Part shown: positions 7,564-16,485 of the stretch, piece by piece
Layout of the letters: the number at the start of each line of letters is the position of its first letter
Numbering within the stretch: the stretch's first letter is position 1
Source: Alterluteimonas quercicellularis
Lineage (GTDB): Bacteria; Pseudomonadota; Gammaproteobacteria; Xanthomonadales; Xanthomonadaceae
Reading direction: 5' to 3'
Length of the DNA stretch: 32,025 bases
NCBI RefSeq assembly: GCF_021191635.1
Contig: NZ_JAIWPR010000064.1
Coordinates: forward strand, 1-32,025
Position numbers and translations under genes: made by a program
Notes under the pieces: model-generated
Database searches by the model: none
Told to the model about the DNA's origin: nothing
What the model saw: only the letters and a program-made list of their open reading frames with translations

Positions 7564-8288
7564 CGGGCGGGCAGCGGCGCCGGCACGCAGCCCAGCGCGG
7601 CCAGCGGGCCGTGCAGCGCCGGCACCTGCATCAGCCAGGGCGCGGCGAGGGTGAGCACGCCCGCCGCCAGGACCAGCGCGCCGGCGGCGGTGCGCCAGCC
7701 CGGACGCTGCAGCCAGCGGCCCAGGCGCGCGCCCGACCAGGTCAGCGGCAGCATCACCGGCAGGGTGCCGAGGCCGAAGGCGGCCATGGTCAGCGCGCCG
7801 TTGCGCGCATCCGCCTGCAGCCAGGCGATGGTCAGCAGGCCCAGGCTGAGGCCGCAGGGCAGCCAGCCCCACAGCACGCCCAGCAGGATGCGCTTGGGCG
7901 CGGAATCGGCGGGCAGCAGCGGCCGCTGCAGCGGCCGCAGCCACTGCCACAGCCGCTGCCCGGGCCCGGAGAGCCCGGTACGCCGCACGCCCAGCAGGCG
8001 CAGCGCCAGCACCACCAGCGCCGCGCCCACCAGCATGCGCAGGCCCAGCGCCAGCCAGGGCGAGCGGGCCAGCGCCAGCAGGCCGGCGCCGACGATGCCG
8101 GCCGCCGCGCCGGCCAGCACGTAGCCGGCCACGCGGCCGAGGTTGACCTGCCACGCCAGCGGCCAGCCGCCGCGCGGCGACAGCGCCGAGAAGCCGGTGG
8201 CGATGCCGCCGCACATCGCCGCGCAGTGCACGCCCCCCAGCAGCCCGGCCAGCAGCGCGGCCAGCAGCACCGGCCAGTCAATCGGCAT
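7560..8288 (-). CDS. TauE/SafE-like membrane protein of the cbb3 assembly cluster
   Basis: The 242-residue product has about six or seven hydrophobic helices. It carries a histidine/cysteine motif in the first helix (HCAAMCGG, residues 21-28) and a second cysteine site (WLPCGL, Cys145). Family knowledge: proteins of the 'sulfite exporter TauE/SafE' group (DsbD-transmembrane-like) with HCxxMCGG are often encoded directly after ccoS. The cysteines suggest handling of copper or electrons during oxidase maturation, although no transport activity has been shown here. ATG at 8286-8288 overlaps the end of ccoS by 11 bases, so it belongs to the same operon as its last gene. The stop codon TAG lies within a REP element. 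Sulfite export is unlikely in this context; a role in copper delivery to the oxidase is inference. Confidence 0.8.
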   Translation of the reverse strand: MPIDWPVLLAALLAGLLGGVHCAAMCGGIATGFSALSPRGGWPLAWQVNLGRVAGYVLAGAAAGIVGAGLLALARSPWLALGLRMLVGAALVVLALRLLGVRRTGLSGPGQRLWQWLRPLQRPLLPADSAPKRILLGVLWGWLPCGLSLGLLTIAWLQADARNGALTMAAFGLGTLPVMLPLTWSGARLGRWLQRPGWRTAAGALVLAAGVLTLAAPWLMQVPALHGPLAALGCVPAPLPAR

Positions 8289-8517
8289 CGCGCGGTTCCA
8301 GTTCGGGGTCGCCGGCCGCGTCCGCGGGGGCCTGCGCGCCGTCCGGCGCCCGTTTCGGCGCGCGCTCGGCGCGCGGGCCGTCCTCGTCCACCAGCACGTC
8401 GAGCGCCGGCGTGTCGAGGTCGTCGAACTGGCCGCGCCGCACCGCCCAGACGAAGGCGCCGATCGCCACGCCCAGCAGCACCAGGCTGATCGGCAGCAGC
8501 AGCAGCAGGCTTCTCAT
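8278..8517 (-). CDS. ccoS: Cbb3-type cytochrome oxidase assembly protein CcoS
   Basis: 79 residues: one N-terminal membrane helix (about 3-26, LLLLLPISLVLLGVAIGAFVWAV) followed by RRGQFDDLDTPAL, the hallmark sequence of CcoS/FixS. The tail is longer than usual and rich in Glu, Asp, Ala and Pro. CcoS is required, together with CcoI, for cofactor (copper/heme) insertion into the oxidase. ATG at 8515-8517 overlaps the ccoI stop by four bases (ATGA), which shows translational coupling. Confidence 0.92.
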   Translation of the reverse strand: MRSLLLLLPISLVLLGVAIGAFVWAVRRGQFDDLDTPALDVLVDEDGPRAERAPKRAPDGAQAPADAAGDPELEPRDAD

Positions 8518-10934
8518 CGCGGTGCGGCCGGCAGGGCGGCGGCGGCCTTGCCGCCGGCCGCGCGCGGCGCCGGCAGCGACGGGGCGCGCGCCAGCCGCAG
8601 CGCGTTCGCGGTCACCGCCAGCGAGGACAGCGCCATGCCCAGCGCCGCCAGCCACGGCGTGACCAGCCCGGCGGCCGCCACCGGCAGCGCGACCAGGTTG
8701 TAGCCCAGCGCCCAGGCGAGGTTCTGGCGGATCACCCGACGCGTGCGCCGCGCCACCGCCACCGCGGCGGGGATGCGCATGAGCGAGCCGCCGGTGAGCA
8801 CCAGGTCGGCCGCGCGCTGCGCCAGCGACGCGCCCTCGCCCATGGCGATCGAGACGTCGGCGCCGGCCAGCACCGGGGCGTCGTTGAGGCCGTCGCCGAC
8901 CATCGCCACCACGCGGCCCTGCGCCTGCAGCGCGTGCACGCGGTCGAGCTTGTCCTGCGGGCTCTGGCGGGCGTGCGCGTCGTCCAGGCCCAGGCGCTGC
9001 GCGAAGGCCGCCACCCGCGCCGGCGCGTCGCCGCTGGCCAGGTGCAGCGCCAGCCCCTGCGCGCGCAGCGCATCGAGCGCCTGCGGCGCGTCGTCGCGGA
9101 CGCGCTCGCGCAGCACGAAGCGCGCGACCGGGTGCATGCCGTCGCCGAGCCAGACGTCCTCGTCGGGCGCGCCCGCGGCGGCGAAGCGCGCCTGCCCGAG
9201 CCGCCAGCGGCGCCCGCCGACCGTGCCCTCCACGCCCTCGCCCGGCACGCTCCTCACGTCCTGCGCGTCGGCCGCGGCCGGCGCCTCGGCGAAGGCCGCG
9301 GCCAGCGGATGGCGGCTGTCGCGCTGCAGCGCGGCGGCGATCGCCAGGGCCTCGTCGGCGCGGGTGCCCGGTTCCGGCACCACCCGCTCGAGCTGGGCGC
9401 GGGCGTCGCCGAGGGTGCCGGTCTTGTCGAACACGACGTCGGTGGCCGCGGCCAGCGTGTCCAGCGCGCCGTCGCGGGTGGCCAGCACGCCGAGGCGGGC
9501 GAGGGTGCCGTGCGCGGTCGCCAGCGCCGTGGGCACCGCCAGCGACAGCGCGCAGGGGCAGCTGATGACCAGCAGCGCCAGGGTCACCTCGAACGCGCGG
9601 GAAGGTTCGTAGAGCTGCCAGCCGGCGTAGACCGCGACCGCGGCCACCAGCAGCGTCGCCACGAAGCGGCTGCCGATGCGGTCGGCCGCGCGCGCCAGCG
9701 CCGGGCGCTGCGCCTGCGCCTGTTCCACCAGCCGGGTGAGCTGCGACAGCCGGGTGGCGGTGCCCACGCCGGTCACCGCGACCCGCGCCGGGCGCTCGCG
9801 GCACACGCTGCCGGCGTGCACGGTCTCGCCGGCCTGGCGCAGCACCGGGCTCGACTCGCCGGTCAGCAGCGATTCCTCGAACGCCACCGGGCCTTCGAGC
9901 AGGCGGCCGTCCGCGGGCACGGTCTCGCCCGCGGCGACGCAGGCGGTATCGCCCACGGCCAGGCGCGCGATGGCCACCGTCTCGCGCTCGCCGTCGGCGC
10001 GCTCGCGGGTGGCGAAGGCCGGCCGCGCCCGCGCCAGCGCATCGACCTGGGCGCTGGCGGCGCTGCGCGCGCGCTGTTCGAGCATGCGTGCGGCCAGCAG
10101 CAGGAACACGAACATCACCGCGGCGTCGTACCACACGTGCGGCCCGCCGCGGATGGTCTCGGCGAGGCTGGCGAAGTAGGCCAGCAGGGTGGAGGTGGCG
10201 ATCAGCGTGTCCATGCCGACGTGGCGCGCGCGCAGTTCGCGCCAGCAGCCGATCAGGAACGGCCAGCCGGCGTAGAACACCACCGGCGTGGACAGCACGA
10301 AGGTCAGCCAGCGCAGCACGTCGCGGGTCGCGGTGGGCATGCTGGCGTCGAAGTCCAGGTACAGCGCCTCGGCCAGCATCATCGCCTGCATCGCGCCCAG
10401 GCCGGCCACGCCGAGGCGCAGCAGCCAGCGCCGGCGCTCGCGGGCGCGCTCGCGCTCGCGGGCGTCGCCGGCGGCCAGGTACGGCCGGTAGCCCAGCGCC
10501 AGCAGCCGGCGCAGGATCGCCGACAGCGGCGCGCGCGCCGGGTCCCAGGCGATGCGGATGCGGCCGGTGACCGCGTTGGCGGTGACCTCGGACACGCCGT
10601 CCTCGCGCGACAGCGCGCGGTCGATCAGCCAGGCGCAGGCCGCACAGCGCATGCCGTCGGTGAGCAGGGTGATGCGCAGGCCGCCGTCGAAGGCGTGGGC
10701 GTGCTCGGCCAGGACCTCGTCGCGGTCCCACACCGACAGGTCGACCGTATCGGTGCCGACCGGCGCGGGCAGCGCGCTGCGCAGGCGGTAGTAGTCGTCC
10801 AGGCGCGCATCGCGGATCCAGGCCGCCGCGGCCTCGCAGCCGGCGCAGCAGAACGCCGCGCCGTCGGCCGCGATCACCGGCGCGCCGGCGATCGCCTCGC
10901 CGCAGTGGAAGCAGGGGCGCGCGCCGGTCGCCAT
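8514..10934 (-). CDS. ccoI: Copper-translocating P1B-type ATPase CcoI/FixI
   Basis: Moves copper out of the cytoplasm for insertion into cbb3 oxidase. The 806 residues show, in order: a Cys-rich N-terminal metal site (CFHCG at 8-12 and CCAGC at 29-33, typical of FixI), a heavy-metal-associated domain with MRCAACAWLI (Cys97, Cys100), membrane helices, the TGES actuator loop (358-361), the CPC ion-binding motif (459-461, in ISCPCALSLAVPTAL), the phosphorylation motif DKTGT (503-507, Asp503), the HP dipeptide (542-543), and GDGLND (680-685). Residues for catalysis are all present and length is normal. It starts 16 bases after ccoH ends and overlaps ccoS by four bases. The separate metal-binding N-terminus distinguishes it from ordinary CopA-type exporters. 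Confidence 0.97.
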   Translation of the reverse strand: MATGARPCFHCGEAIAGAPVIAADGAAFCCAGCEAAAAWIRDARLDDYYRLRSALPAPVGTDTVDLSVWDRDEVLAEHAHAFDGGLRITLLTDGMRCAACAWLIDRALSREDGVSEVTANAVTGRIRIAWDPARAPLSAILRRLLALGYRPYLAAGDARERERARERRRWLLRLGVAGLGAMQAMMLAEALYLDFDASMPTATRDVLRWLTFVLSTPVVFYAGWPFLIGCWRELRARHVGMDTLIATSTLLAYFASLAETIRGGPHVWYDAAVMFVFLLLAARMLEQRARSAASAQVDALARARPAFATRERADGERETVAIARLAVGDTACVAAGETVPADGRLLEGPVAFEESLLTGESSPVLRQAGETVHAGSVCRERPARVAVTGVGTATRLSQLTRLVEQAQAQRPALARAADRIGSRFVATLLVAAVAVYAGWQLYEPSRAFEVTLALLVISCPCALSLAVPTALATAHGTLARLGVLATRDGALDTLAAATDVVFDKTGTLGDARAQLERVVPEPGTRADEALAIAAALQRDSRHPLAAAFAEAPAAADAQDVRSVPGEGVEGTVGGRRWRLGQARFAAAGAPDEDVWLGDGMHPVARFVLRERVRDDAPQALDALRAQGLALHLASGDAPARVAAFAQRLGLDDAHARQSPQDKLDRVHALQAQGRVVAMVGDGLNDAPVLAGADVSIAMGEGASLAQRAADLVLTGGSLMRIPAAVAVARRTRRVIRQNLAWALGYNLVALPVAAAGLVTPWLAALGMALSSLAVTANALRLARAPSLPAPRAAGGKAAAALPAAPR

Positions 10935-10950
10935 CGCGGGGTCCCGGGCC

Positions 10951-11460
10951 CTAGGGCGAGGCGGGCGCGAGCCGCGTCGCCAGCTGGCCGGCGGGCAGCC
11001 GCCCGCGCAGGCGCCAGGCCGCGCCCTCGGGCGCGAGTTGCAGGATCCAGTCGTGGGAGAGGTCGATCTGGCTCTCGGTGCGCCAGCCGTTGTTGGACGG
11101 GGCCAGCAGCAGGTCCAGGTCCTCGCGCGCCTGCGCCGGGTGCTCCAGGGTGAGCCGCAGCGGCGCGGCGCGGTCGAAGGCGCCGTTCACCGCGATCACC
11201 TCCACCGCGCCGCCGCCCTCGTCCAGCCGCAGCAGTGCGGCCAGGTGCATGCGGCGCGCGGCGCCGTCCGGGCCGAGGTCGGCGGTCTGGATCTGGGAGA
11301 CGCGCTGCACGTCGTCGCGCACGGCGTCGGCGCCGCCGGAGCGGGTGGCGATCACCACCAGCGAGACGCCGGCGACGATCGAGGCCAGCGGCAGGCCGAA
11401 CACCAGCCAGAGCATGGGTTCGCGCCACGGCGGGCGTTTCTTCTGTACGGGGTCGTTCAT
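10951..11460 (-). CDS. ccoH: FixH/CcoH family assembly protein
   Basis: 169 residues with one N-terminal membrane helix (about 16-38, MLWLVFGLPLASIVAGVSLV) and a periplasmic domain. The domain ends in the usual FixH pattern of beta strands with WRLRGRLP near the C-terminus, and carries LTLEHPAQAREDLDLLL. CcoH is needed for stable assembly of the cbb3 complex and interacts with CcoN. ATG overlaps the ccoG stop as ATGA (11457-11460). The position between ccoG and ccoI matches the standard ccoGHIS order, which is the main support since FixH sequences diverge. Confidence 0.85.
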   Translation of the reverse strand: MNDPVQKKRPPWREPMLWLVFGLPLASIVAGVSLVVIATRSGGADAVRDDVQRVSQIQTADLGPDGAARRMHLAALLRLDEGGGAVEVIAVNGAFDRAAPLRLTLEHPAQAREDLDLLLAPSNNGWRTESQIDLSHDWILQLAPEGAAWRLRGRLPAGQLATRLAPASP

Positions 11461-13010
11461 TGCAGGGGTCCGAAGAAGCTGCTGTCGATCTCCGCGCGCG
11501 CGCCGCCGTCGGCGCTCTCGACGTGGAACCGGATCGCGTGGCGGCCGCCGAGGTCGGCGGGCCCGTCGAGGACCACGGGCACGGAGGCGACCTCGCCCGC
11601 GGCCACCTCGGTCTCCAGGGGGGCGCCGCGGACCGCGATGCCGGCCGTCGTGGGCGCGATCTCGATGCGGTAGACGTGCGGCTCGGGCGACTTGTTGGCG
11701 ATCTTCAGAGTGTACCCGTTCTCGATCCGCCCATCGGCGGCCTCGCGGTACAGCGCGTTGCGGTCGCGCAGGACCTCGGCGATCAGCTCGCTGCGGTGTC
11801 CCACGCCCCAGGCCCAGGCCAGGCACAAGGCCGCCAGCAGCACGCCGTAGACGATCACCCGCGGCCGCGCGACGCGGCTGGGCTGGCCGTCGATGGCGTT
11901 CTGGGTCGAGTAGCGGATCAGCCCGCGCGGGTAGCCCATCTTGCCCATGACCTCGTCGCAGGCGTCGATGCAGGCGCCGCAGGCGATGCACTCGTACTGC
12001 AGGCCGTTGCGGATGTCGATGCCGGTCGGGCAGACCTGCACGCAGATCGTGCAGTCGATGCAGTCGCCCAGTTCCTCCGGCGCGAACCGCGGCAGCGGCC
12101 TGATCTCGCCGAGGTCGCCGTCGAAGGTGATGGTCTTGCGCGCCTGCAGGCGGTTGTCCGCGGCCGACGGGTGGTGGCTGGCGCGGAACACGTAGTCGTA
12201 GGCGGTGGCGGCGTCGAGCAGGCCGCGCGCGCGCTCGAGCACGCTGCCCAGCCCGCGCTTGCGCGGCCCGCGCGGCTCGCCGCGCATCGGGTCGTAGGCG
12301 ATCAGCAGCGTGTTGCGGTCGAACATCGCGCTCTGGAAGCGCGCATAGGGGCACATGTACTTGCAGACCTGCTCGCGCAGGAAGCCGGCGTTGCCCCAGG
12401 TGGCGATGGCGTAGAACAGCACCCAGAAGGTCTCCCAGCCGCCCCAGGAGAGCGTCGCCAGGCGCGCGCCCAGGTCGGTGATCGGGGTGAAGAAGCCGAC
12501 GAAGGTGAAGCCGGTCCACAGCGCCAGCACCGCCCACAGCAGGTGCTTGCCGCCCTTGCGCAGGGCCTTCTCGCGCGTCCACGGGCCGGCGTCGAGCTTC
12601 ATGCGCTTGCCGCGGTCGCCCTCGGTCCAGCGCTCGATCCACAGGAACACTTCCGTCCACACCGTCTGCGGGCAGGCGTAGCCGCAGAACAGCCGCCCGG
12701 CCAGCGCGGTGAAGAAGAACAGCGCCATCGCGGCGATGATCAGCAGCAGCGCCAGGAACAGGAAGTCCTGCGGCCAGAAGGTCAGCCCGAAGACGTGGAA
12801 CTTGCGCGCCGGCAGGTCGAACAGCACCGCCTGGCGGCCGTCCCAGCGCAGCCACGGGGCCAGGTAGAACATGCCCAGCAGCCAGAACACCGCCGCGGTG
12901 CGCAGGCGGTCGAAGCGGCCGCGCACGCTGCGCGGGTAGACCTTGCTCTCGCTGACGTAGAGCGAGCCGCCGCGGTCCTCGGCGACTTCGATGGGGATGC
13001 GCGCGCCCAT
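11457..13010 (-). CDS. ccoG: Cbb3 oxidase accessory iron-sulfur protein CcoG/FixG
   Basis: Membrane protein with two ferredoxin-type [4Fe-4S] sites: Cys317, 320, 323, 327 (CIDCTICVQVCP) and Cys341, 344, 347, 351 (CIACGACIDAC). The N-terminal half has several membrane helices and the CGYACPQTVW motif (residues 109-118) plus CKYMCPYARFQSAMFD (216-231). Family knowledge: CcoG reduces Cu(II) bound to the chaperone PccA so that Cu(I) can be delivered to CcoN. The C-terminal domain is immunoglobulin-like. Length is 517 residues, longer than the ~470 I recall for Rhodobacter or Pseudomonas CcoG; the extra ~50-60 residues lie between RGEPRGPRKRG (244-253) and the first cluster and contain LLDAATAYDYVFR and ITFDGDLGEIRPLP. 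ATG at 13010 follows the small membrane protein gene by nine bases. Confidence 0.96.
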   Translation of the reverse strand: MGARIPIEVAEDRGGSLYVSESKVYPRSVRGRFDRLRTAAVFWLLGMFYLAPWLRWDGRQAVLFDLPARKFHVFGLTFWPQDFLFLALLLIIAAMALFFFTALAGRLFCGYACPQTVWTEVFLWIERWTEGDRGKRMKLDAGPWTREKALRKGGKHLLWAVLALWTGFTFVGFFTPITDLGARLATLSWGGWETFWVLFYAIATWGNAGFLREQVCKYMCPYARFQSAMFDRNTLLIAYDPMRGEPRGPRKRGLGSVLERARGLLDAATAYDYVFRASHHPSAADNRLQARKTITFDGDLGEIRPLPRFAPEELGDCIDCTICVQVCPTGIDIRNGLQYECIACGACIDACDEVMGKMGYPRGLIRYSTQNAIDGQPSRVARPRVIVYGVLLAALCLAWAWGVGHRSELIAEVLRDRNALYREAADGRIENGYTLKIANKSPEPHVYRIEIAPTTAGIAVRGAPLETEVAAGEVASVPVVLDGPADLGGRHAIRFHVESADGGARAEIDSSFFGPLQ

Positions 13011-13019
13011 GGCAGGCCC

Positions 13020-13316
13020 CTACTCCGGCGGCAGCGCGCGGTTGAAGCGGGCGGCCGGTCGCAGGAGGATCCAGGTGAACAGGCTCGAGCCGGCGGTGGC
13101 CAGCCAGAACATGAAGAACCCGGCGGTGTAGCCGAGTTCGCGGGTGAGCGGCAGGTCGGGGAAGGTCATGTCGCGCAGCAGCAGGGGGTCGACGAAGGCG
13201 AAGAACACCATCGTCGACACCCCCGCGGAGAAGAAGCTCGGCCACAGCACCGCCCCCAGGCGCTGGGCGAGGGGGCGGGGCGGGTGGTCGTAGTAGGGGT
13301 CCGGCGGCCGGCTCAT
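13020..13316 (-). CDS. Uncharacterised 98-residue two-helix membrane protein within the cbb3 operon
   Basis: I do not recognise a named family. The product begins with a Pro/Tyr-rich cytoplasmic-type segment (PPDPYYDHPPRP). Two hydrophobic helices follow (about residues 24-46, VLWPSFFSAGVSTMVFFAFV, and 62-85, GYTAGFFMFWLATAGSSLFTWIL). Between them is a short loop with DPLLLRDMTFPDLPLTRE, and the end is RPAARFNRALPPE. ATG overlaps the ccoP stop by four bases (ATGA), and ccoG starts nine bases after it ends, so it is made with the oxidase. It is not CcoQ, which is already present upstream. A role as a small extra subunit or assembly factor is inferred only from position. Confidence 0.85.
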   Translation of the reverse strand: MSRPPDPYYDHPPRPLAQRLGAVLWPSFFSAGVSTMVFFAFVDPLLLRDMTFPDLPLTRELGYTAGFFMFWLATAGSSLFTWILLRPAARFNRALPPE

Positions 13317-14251
13317 TGGGTGCCGGCGGACGCCGTGGCGGGGGGCGGGTTGGACAGCGACCACACGTAGGCGGCCACTAGCCGGGAGCGGGTCTCGCCC
13401 AGCAGCTCGCGGTGGGCCGGCATGATGCCGTGGCGGCCCTCGCGGATGGTCTGGCGCATGCTCTCCACGGTGTTGGCGTACACGGTGTTGCCGTGGGTCA
13501 GGTCCGGCGCGCCGAAGGCGATGTTGCCCTTGCCGTCGGGGCCGTGGCAGGCCACGCACAGGCTGTCGTAGAGCTTCTTGCCGCGCGAGGCCGCGTGGTT
13601 GTTGCGCAGGCTCTGCTCGGGCTGGCGCAGCAGGCGCACGTAGGCGATGGCCTGGTCGACGGCGTCGTTGCCGCCGATGCCGGTCAGCACGTCGCCCAGC
13701 GGCGGCATCACGCCCTCGCGGCCGTCCAGCACGGTGGCCAGGATCTGGTCGGGCTCGCCGCCCCAGTTCCAGTGGCCGTCGGTCAGGTCGGGGTAGCCCG
13801 GCGCGCCCTGCGCCGAGGAGCCGTGGCAGGCGGCGCAGGTGTTGGCGAAGATCGAGCGCCCCAGCGCGCGGGCCTGCGGATCGCGGGCGAGCACGTCGAT
13901 GGGCTGGCCGGTGTAGGCGGCGAAGGTGGTCTCCAGCCGCGCGTCCTGGCGCGCTTTCTCCTCGTCGTGCTCGGTGGCGGACGACCAGCCGCCGAAGCCG
14001 GCGAAGGCGCCCAGACCGGGGTACCACAGCAGGTAGGCCACGCCGAAGACGATGGTGATGTAGAACAGGTTGATCCACCACCGCGGCAGCGGCTTGTTGT
14101 ACTCGGTGAGGTCGCCGTCCCAGACGTGGCTGGTGTCCTCCGGCGCCGGGTCGCCGGGGCGGCGGCGTGCCGTCCACCACAGCAGCCAGACGCAGCCGAC
14201 GATGTTGAGCGCGATGAGCGCGATGACGAACCAGGACCAGCCTGCACTCAC
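13313..14251 (-). CDS. ccoP: Cbb3-type cytochrome c oxidase subunit III (di-heme)
   Basis: 312 residues. N-terminal membrane helices (about 5-27 and 58-77) flank HVWDGDLTEYNKPLPRWW, the conserved CcoP segment. Two c-type heme domains follow: CAACH (Cys139, Cys142, His143) with sixth-ligand candidate Met182 in GVMPP, and CVACH (Cys232, Cys235, His236) with Met277 in GIMPAH. The subunit passes electrons from soluble donors to CcoO and CcoN. GTG at 14249-14251 was chosen because it overlaps the ccoQ stop as GTGA and starts at MSAGWSWFV just before the first helix. Order N-O-Q-P is standard. Confidence 0.96.
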   Translation of the reverse strand: MSAGWSWFVIALIALNIVGCVWLLWWTARRRPGDPAPEDTSHVWDGDLTEYNKPLPRWWINLFYITIVFGVAYLLWYPGLGAFAGFGGWSSATEHDEEKARQDARLETTFAAYTGQPIDVLARDPQARALGRSIFANTCAACHGSSAQGAPGYPDLTDGHWNWGGEPDQILATVLDGREGVMPPLGDVLTGIGGNDAVDQAIAYVRLLRQPEQSLRNNHAASRGKKLYDSLCVACHGPDGKGNIAFGAPDLTHGNTVYANTVESMRQTIREGRHGIMPAHRELLGETRSRLVAAYVWSLSNPPPATASAGTQ

Positions 14252-14385
14252 GGCGCATCCTCCCCGTCGGACAGCGGCAGCTTGGCGGCGTCCTCGAATT
14301 CGGCCTTGCGGCGCGGGCTCCAGGCCCAGGCCCAGCCGGCCAGGAACAGGATCAGCAGGAGGGTGGTGACGATTCCGGAGATCAT
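14248..14385 (-). CDS. ccoQ: Cbb3-type oxidase small subunit CcoQ
   Basis: 45 residues, below the size most gene finders report. One membrane helix (about 3-22) is followed by [18 protein letters not shown], the usual CcoQ/FixQ pattern of a helix followed by a charged tail with a Phe-Glu-Asp/Glu-Ala-Ala core. CcoQ stabilises the complex. It overlaps ccoO (ATGA, 14382-14385) and ccoP (GTGA). Confidence 0.92.
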   Translation of the reverse strand: MISGIVTTLLLILFLAGWAWAWSPRRKAEFEDAAKLPLSDGEDAP

Positions 14386-15026
14386 TGCGGCGCTCCTCCG
14401 CGCGGTGCGTGCCGCCCCAGCCCCTGCAGATAGGCCACGATGGCGTCGAGTTCGGTCTTGCCGATCAGTTCGTCGCGCGCGGCGGCGATCTGCTCGTCGG
14501 TGTAGGGATCGCCCAGGCGCTGCAGGGCGCGCATGCGGTCGGAGACCTTGGCGGGATCGATCTGGCTGCGTTCGAGCCAGGGGTAGCCCGGCATGTTGGA
14601 TTCCGGCACCACGTCGCGCGGGTTGTGCAGGTGCACGCGGTGCCAGTCGTCGGAGTAGCGGCCGCCCACGCGGGCCAGGTCCGGCCCGGTGCGCTTGCTG
14701 CCCCACTGGAAGGGCCGGTCGTAGACCGATTCGCCGGCCAGCGAGTAGTGGCCGTAGCGCTCGGACTCGAAGCGCAGGGTGCGCACCATCTGCGAGTGGC
14801 AGTTGTAGCAGCCCTCGCGGATGTACACGTCGCGCCCGGCGAGCTCCAGCGCCGGGTAGGGCTCCACCCCCTCCAGCGGCTCGATCGCCTCGGCCTGGTA
14901 CATCAGCGGGACGATCTCGGCCAGCCCGCCGAAGGACACCGCCACCGCGATCAGCACCGCCATCAGGCCGACGTTCTTCTCGATCTTCTCGTGCTTGTTC
15001 TCGATCTTTTCTTGCTTGTTCGACAT
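14382..15026 (-). CDS. ccoO: Cbb3-type cytochrome c oxidase subunit II (mono-heme)
   Basis: 214 residues. It has an N-terminal signal-anchor helix (about 20-43) and the heme site CYNCH (Cys73, Cys76, His77) in [15 protein letters not shown]. It also carries the CcoO landmarks [16 protein letters not shown] and NMPGYPWL, the latter holding the likely axial Met. The extreme N-terminus is an unusual charged repeat (QEKIEN, HEKIEKN). The ribosome-binding site GAGGAA overlaps the region of the ccoN stop codon; the gap to ccoN is ten bases. Very sure. Confidence 0.97.
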   Translation of the reverse strand: MSNKQEKIENKHEKIEKNVGLMAVLIAVAVSFGGLAEIVPLMYQAEAIEPLEGVEPYPALELAGRDVYIREGCYNCHSQMVRTLRFESERYGHYSLAGESVYDRPFQWGSKRTGPDLARVGGRYSDDWHRVHLHNPRDVVPESNMPGYPWLERSQIDPAKVSDRMRALQRLGDPYTDEQIAAARDELIGKTELDAIVAYLQGLGRHAPRGGAPQ

Positions 15027-15036
15027 GGCGCGTTCC

Positions 15037-16485
15037 TCAGCCCTTCGCCGGTGCGAGTTCGGTGTCGGCCGCCGGCGGCAGCACGGGCTGGTCGGCCACG
15101 CTGCGCGCGGCGGCGTAGGTCTTCCAGACGTTGAGCGCCATCAGGAACATGCCGGCCAGCACCAGCACCCCGCCGAACAGGCGGACCAGGTAGTAGGGGT
15201 AGGTGGCGTTGAGGGCCTCGACGAAGCTGTAGGTCAGCGTGCCGTCCTCGTTGGTGGCGCGCCACATCAGGCCCTGCATGACGCCCGCGATCCACATCGA
15301 GGCGATGTAGAACACCACGCCCAGGGTGTGGACCCAGAAGTGCAGGTCGATCCACTTGGTCGAGTACATCGTCTCGCGGCCGAGCAGCTTCGGCAGCAGC
15401 GCGTAGATCGAGCCGATGGAGATCATCGCCACCCAGCCCAGCGCGCCGGCGTGCACGTGGCCGATGGTCCAGTCCGTGTAGTGGGACAGCGAGTTGACCG
15501 TCTTGATCGACATCATCGGCCCCTCGAAGGTGGCGATCATGTAGAACGAGATCGCGACGATGAGGAACTTCAGGATCGGGTCGGTGCGCAGTTTGTGCCA
15601 CACGCCCGACAGGGTCATGATGCCGTTGATCGCGCCGCCCCAGCTGGGCGCCAGCAGGATCAGCGAGAACACCATGCCCACCGACTGCGCCCAGTCCGGC
15701 AGCGCGGTGTACTGCAGGTGGTGCGGGCCGGCCCACATGTAGACCGCGATCAGCGCCCAGAAGTGCACGATCGACAGCCGGTAGGAGTAGATCGGCCGGC
15801 CGGCCTGCTTGGGCACGTAGTAGTACATCATCCCCAGGAAGCCCGCGGTCAGGAAGAAGCCCACCGCGTTGTGGCCGTACCACCACTGGACCATGGCGTC
15901 GACCGCGCCGGTGTAGACGCTGTACGACTTGGCGATGCCCACCGGCATCGAGATGTTGTTGACGATGTGCAGCAGCGCCACGGCGATGATGAAGGCGCCG
16001 TAGAACCAGTTCGCCACGTAGATGTGCTTGACCCGCCGCTTGACGATGGTGCCGAAGAACAGCACCGCGTAGGACACCCACACCACGGCGATCAGGATGT
16101 CGATCGGCCACTCCAGCTCGGCGTATTCCTTGCCCTGGGTGAAGCCCAGCGGCAGGGTGACCGCGGCCAGCACGATCACCAGCTGCCAGCCCCAGAACAC
16201 GAACGCCGCCAGCTTGTCCGACAGCAGGCGGACGTGGCAGGTGCGCTGCACCACGTGCAGGCTGGTCGCGAACAGCGCGCAGCCGCCGAAGGCGAAGATC
16301 ACCGCGTTGGTGTGCAGCGGCCGCAGGCGGCCGTAGCTCAGCCACGGCACGTCGAAGTTGAGCGCCGGCCAGTACAGCTGCGCGGCGATGATCACGCCGA
16401 CCAGCATGCCGACGATGCCCCAGATCACGGTCATCACCGCGAACTGGCGTACCACCTTGTCGTTGTAGGTTTCAGTGTTGGCCAC
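15037..16485 (-). CDS. ccoN: Cbb3-type cytochrome c oxidase catalytic subunit I
   Basis: High-affinity terminal oxidase subunit, 482 residues, about 12 helices. Ligands can be assigned by comparison with the Pseudomonas stutzeri enzyme, all shifted by -2: His58 and His345 for low-spin heme b, His343 for heme b3, His205, His255 and His256 for CuB, the cross-linked Tyr249, and Glu321. They lie in [40 protein letters not shown] and HVHAGALGW. The start is GTG at 16483-16485 ([12 protein letters not shown]); the nearby ATG at 16493 is out of frame. It heads the ten-gene minus-strand operon, with a perfect FNR-type palindrome centred about 66 bases upstream, consistent with micro-oxic induction. 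Confidence 0.97.
   Translation of the reverse strand: MANTETYNDKVVRQFAVMTVIWGIVGMLVGVIIAAQLYWPALNFDVPWLSYGRLRPLHTNAVIFAFGGCALFATSLHVVQRTCHVRLLSDKLAAFVFWGWQLVIVLAAVTLPLGFTQGKEYAELEWPIDILIAVVWVSYAVLFFGTIVKRRVKHIYVANWFYGAFIIAVALLHIVNNISMPVGIAKSYSVYTGAVDAMVQWWYGHNAVGFFLTAGFLGMMYYYVPKQAGRPIYSYRLSIVHFWALIAVYMWAGPHHLQYTALPDWAQSVGMVFSLILLAPSWGGAINGIMTLSGVWHKLRTDPILKFLIVAISFYMIATFEGPMMSIKTVNSLSHYTDWTIGHVHAGALGWVAMISIGSIYALLPKLLGRETMYSTKWIDLHFWVHTLGVVFYIASMWIAGVMQGLMWRATNEDGTLTYSFVEALNATYPYYLVRLFGGVLVLAGMFLMALNVWKTYAAARSVADQPVLPPAADTELAPAKG

Noticed and set aside
4054..8214. A minus-strand open frame of nearly 1,400 codons antisense to the copper receptor
   Set aside because: It is Arg/Ala/Gly/Pro/His-rich and low in complexity, and it covers four genes with clear family motifs (nirK, receptor, azurin, TauE/SafE-like). 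Such long frames are expected opposite genes in very GC-rich DNA.
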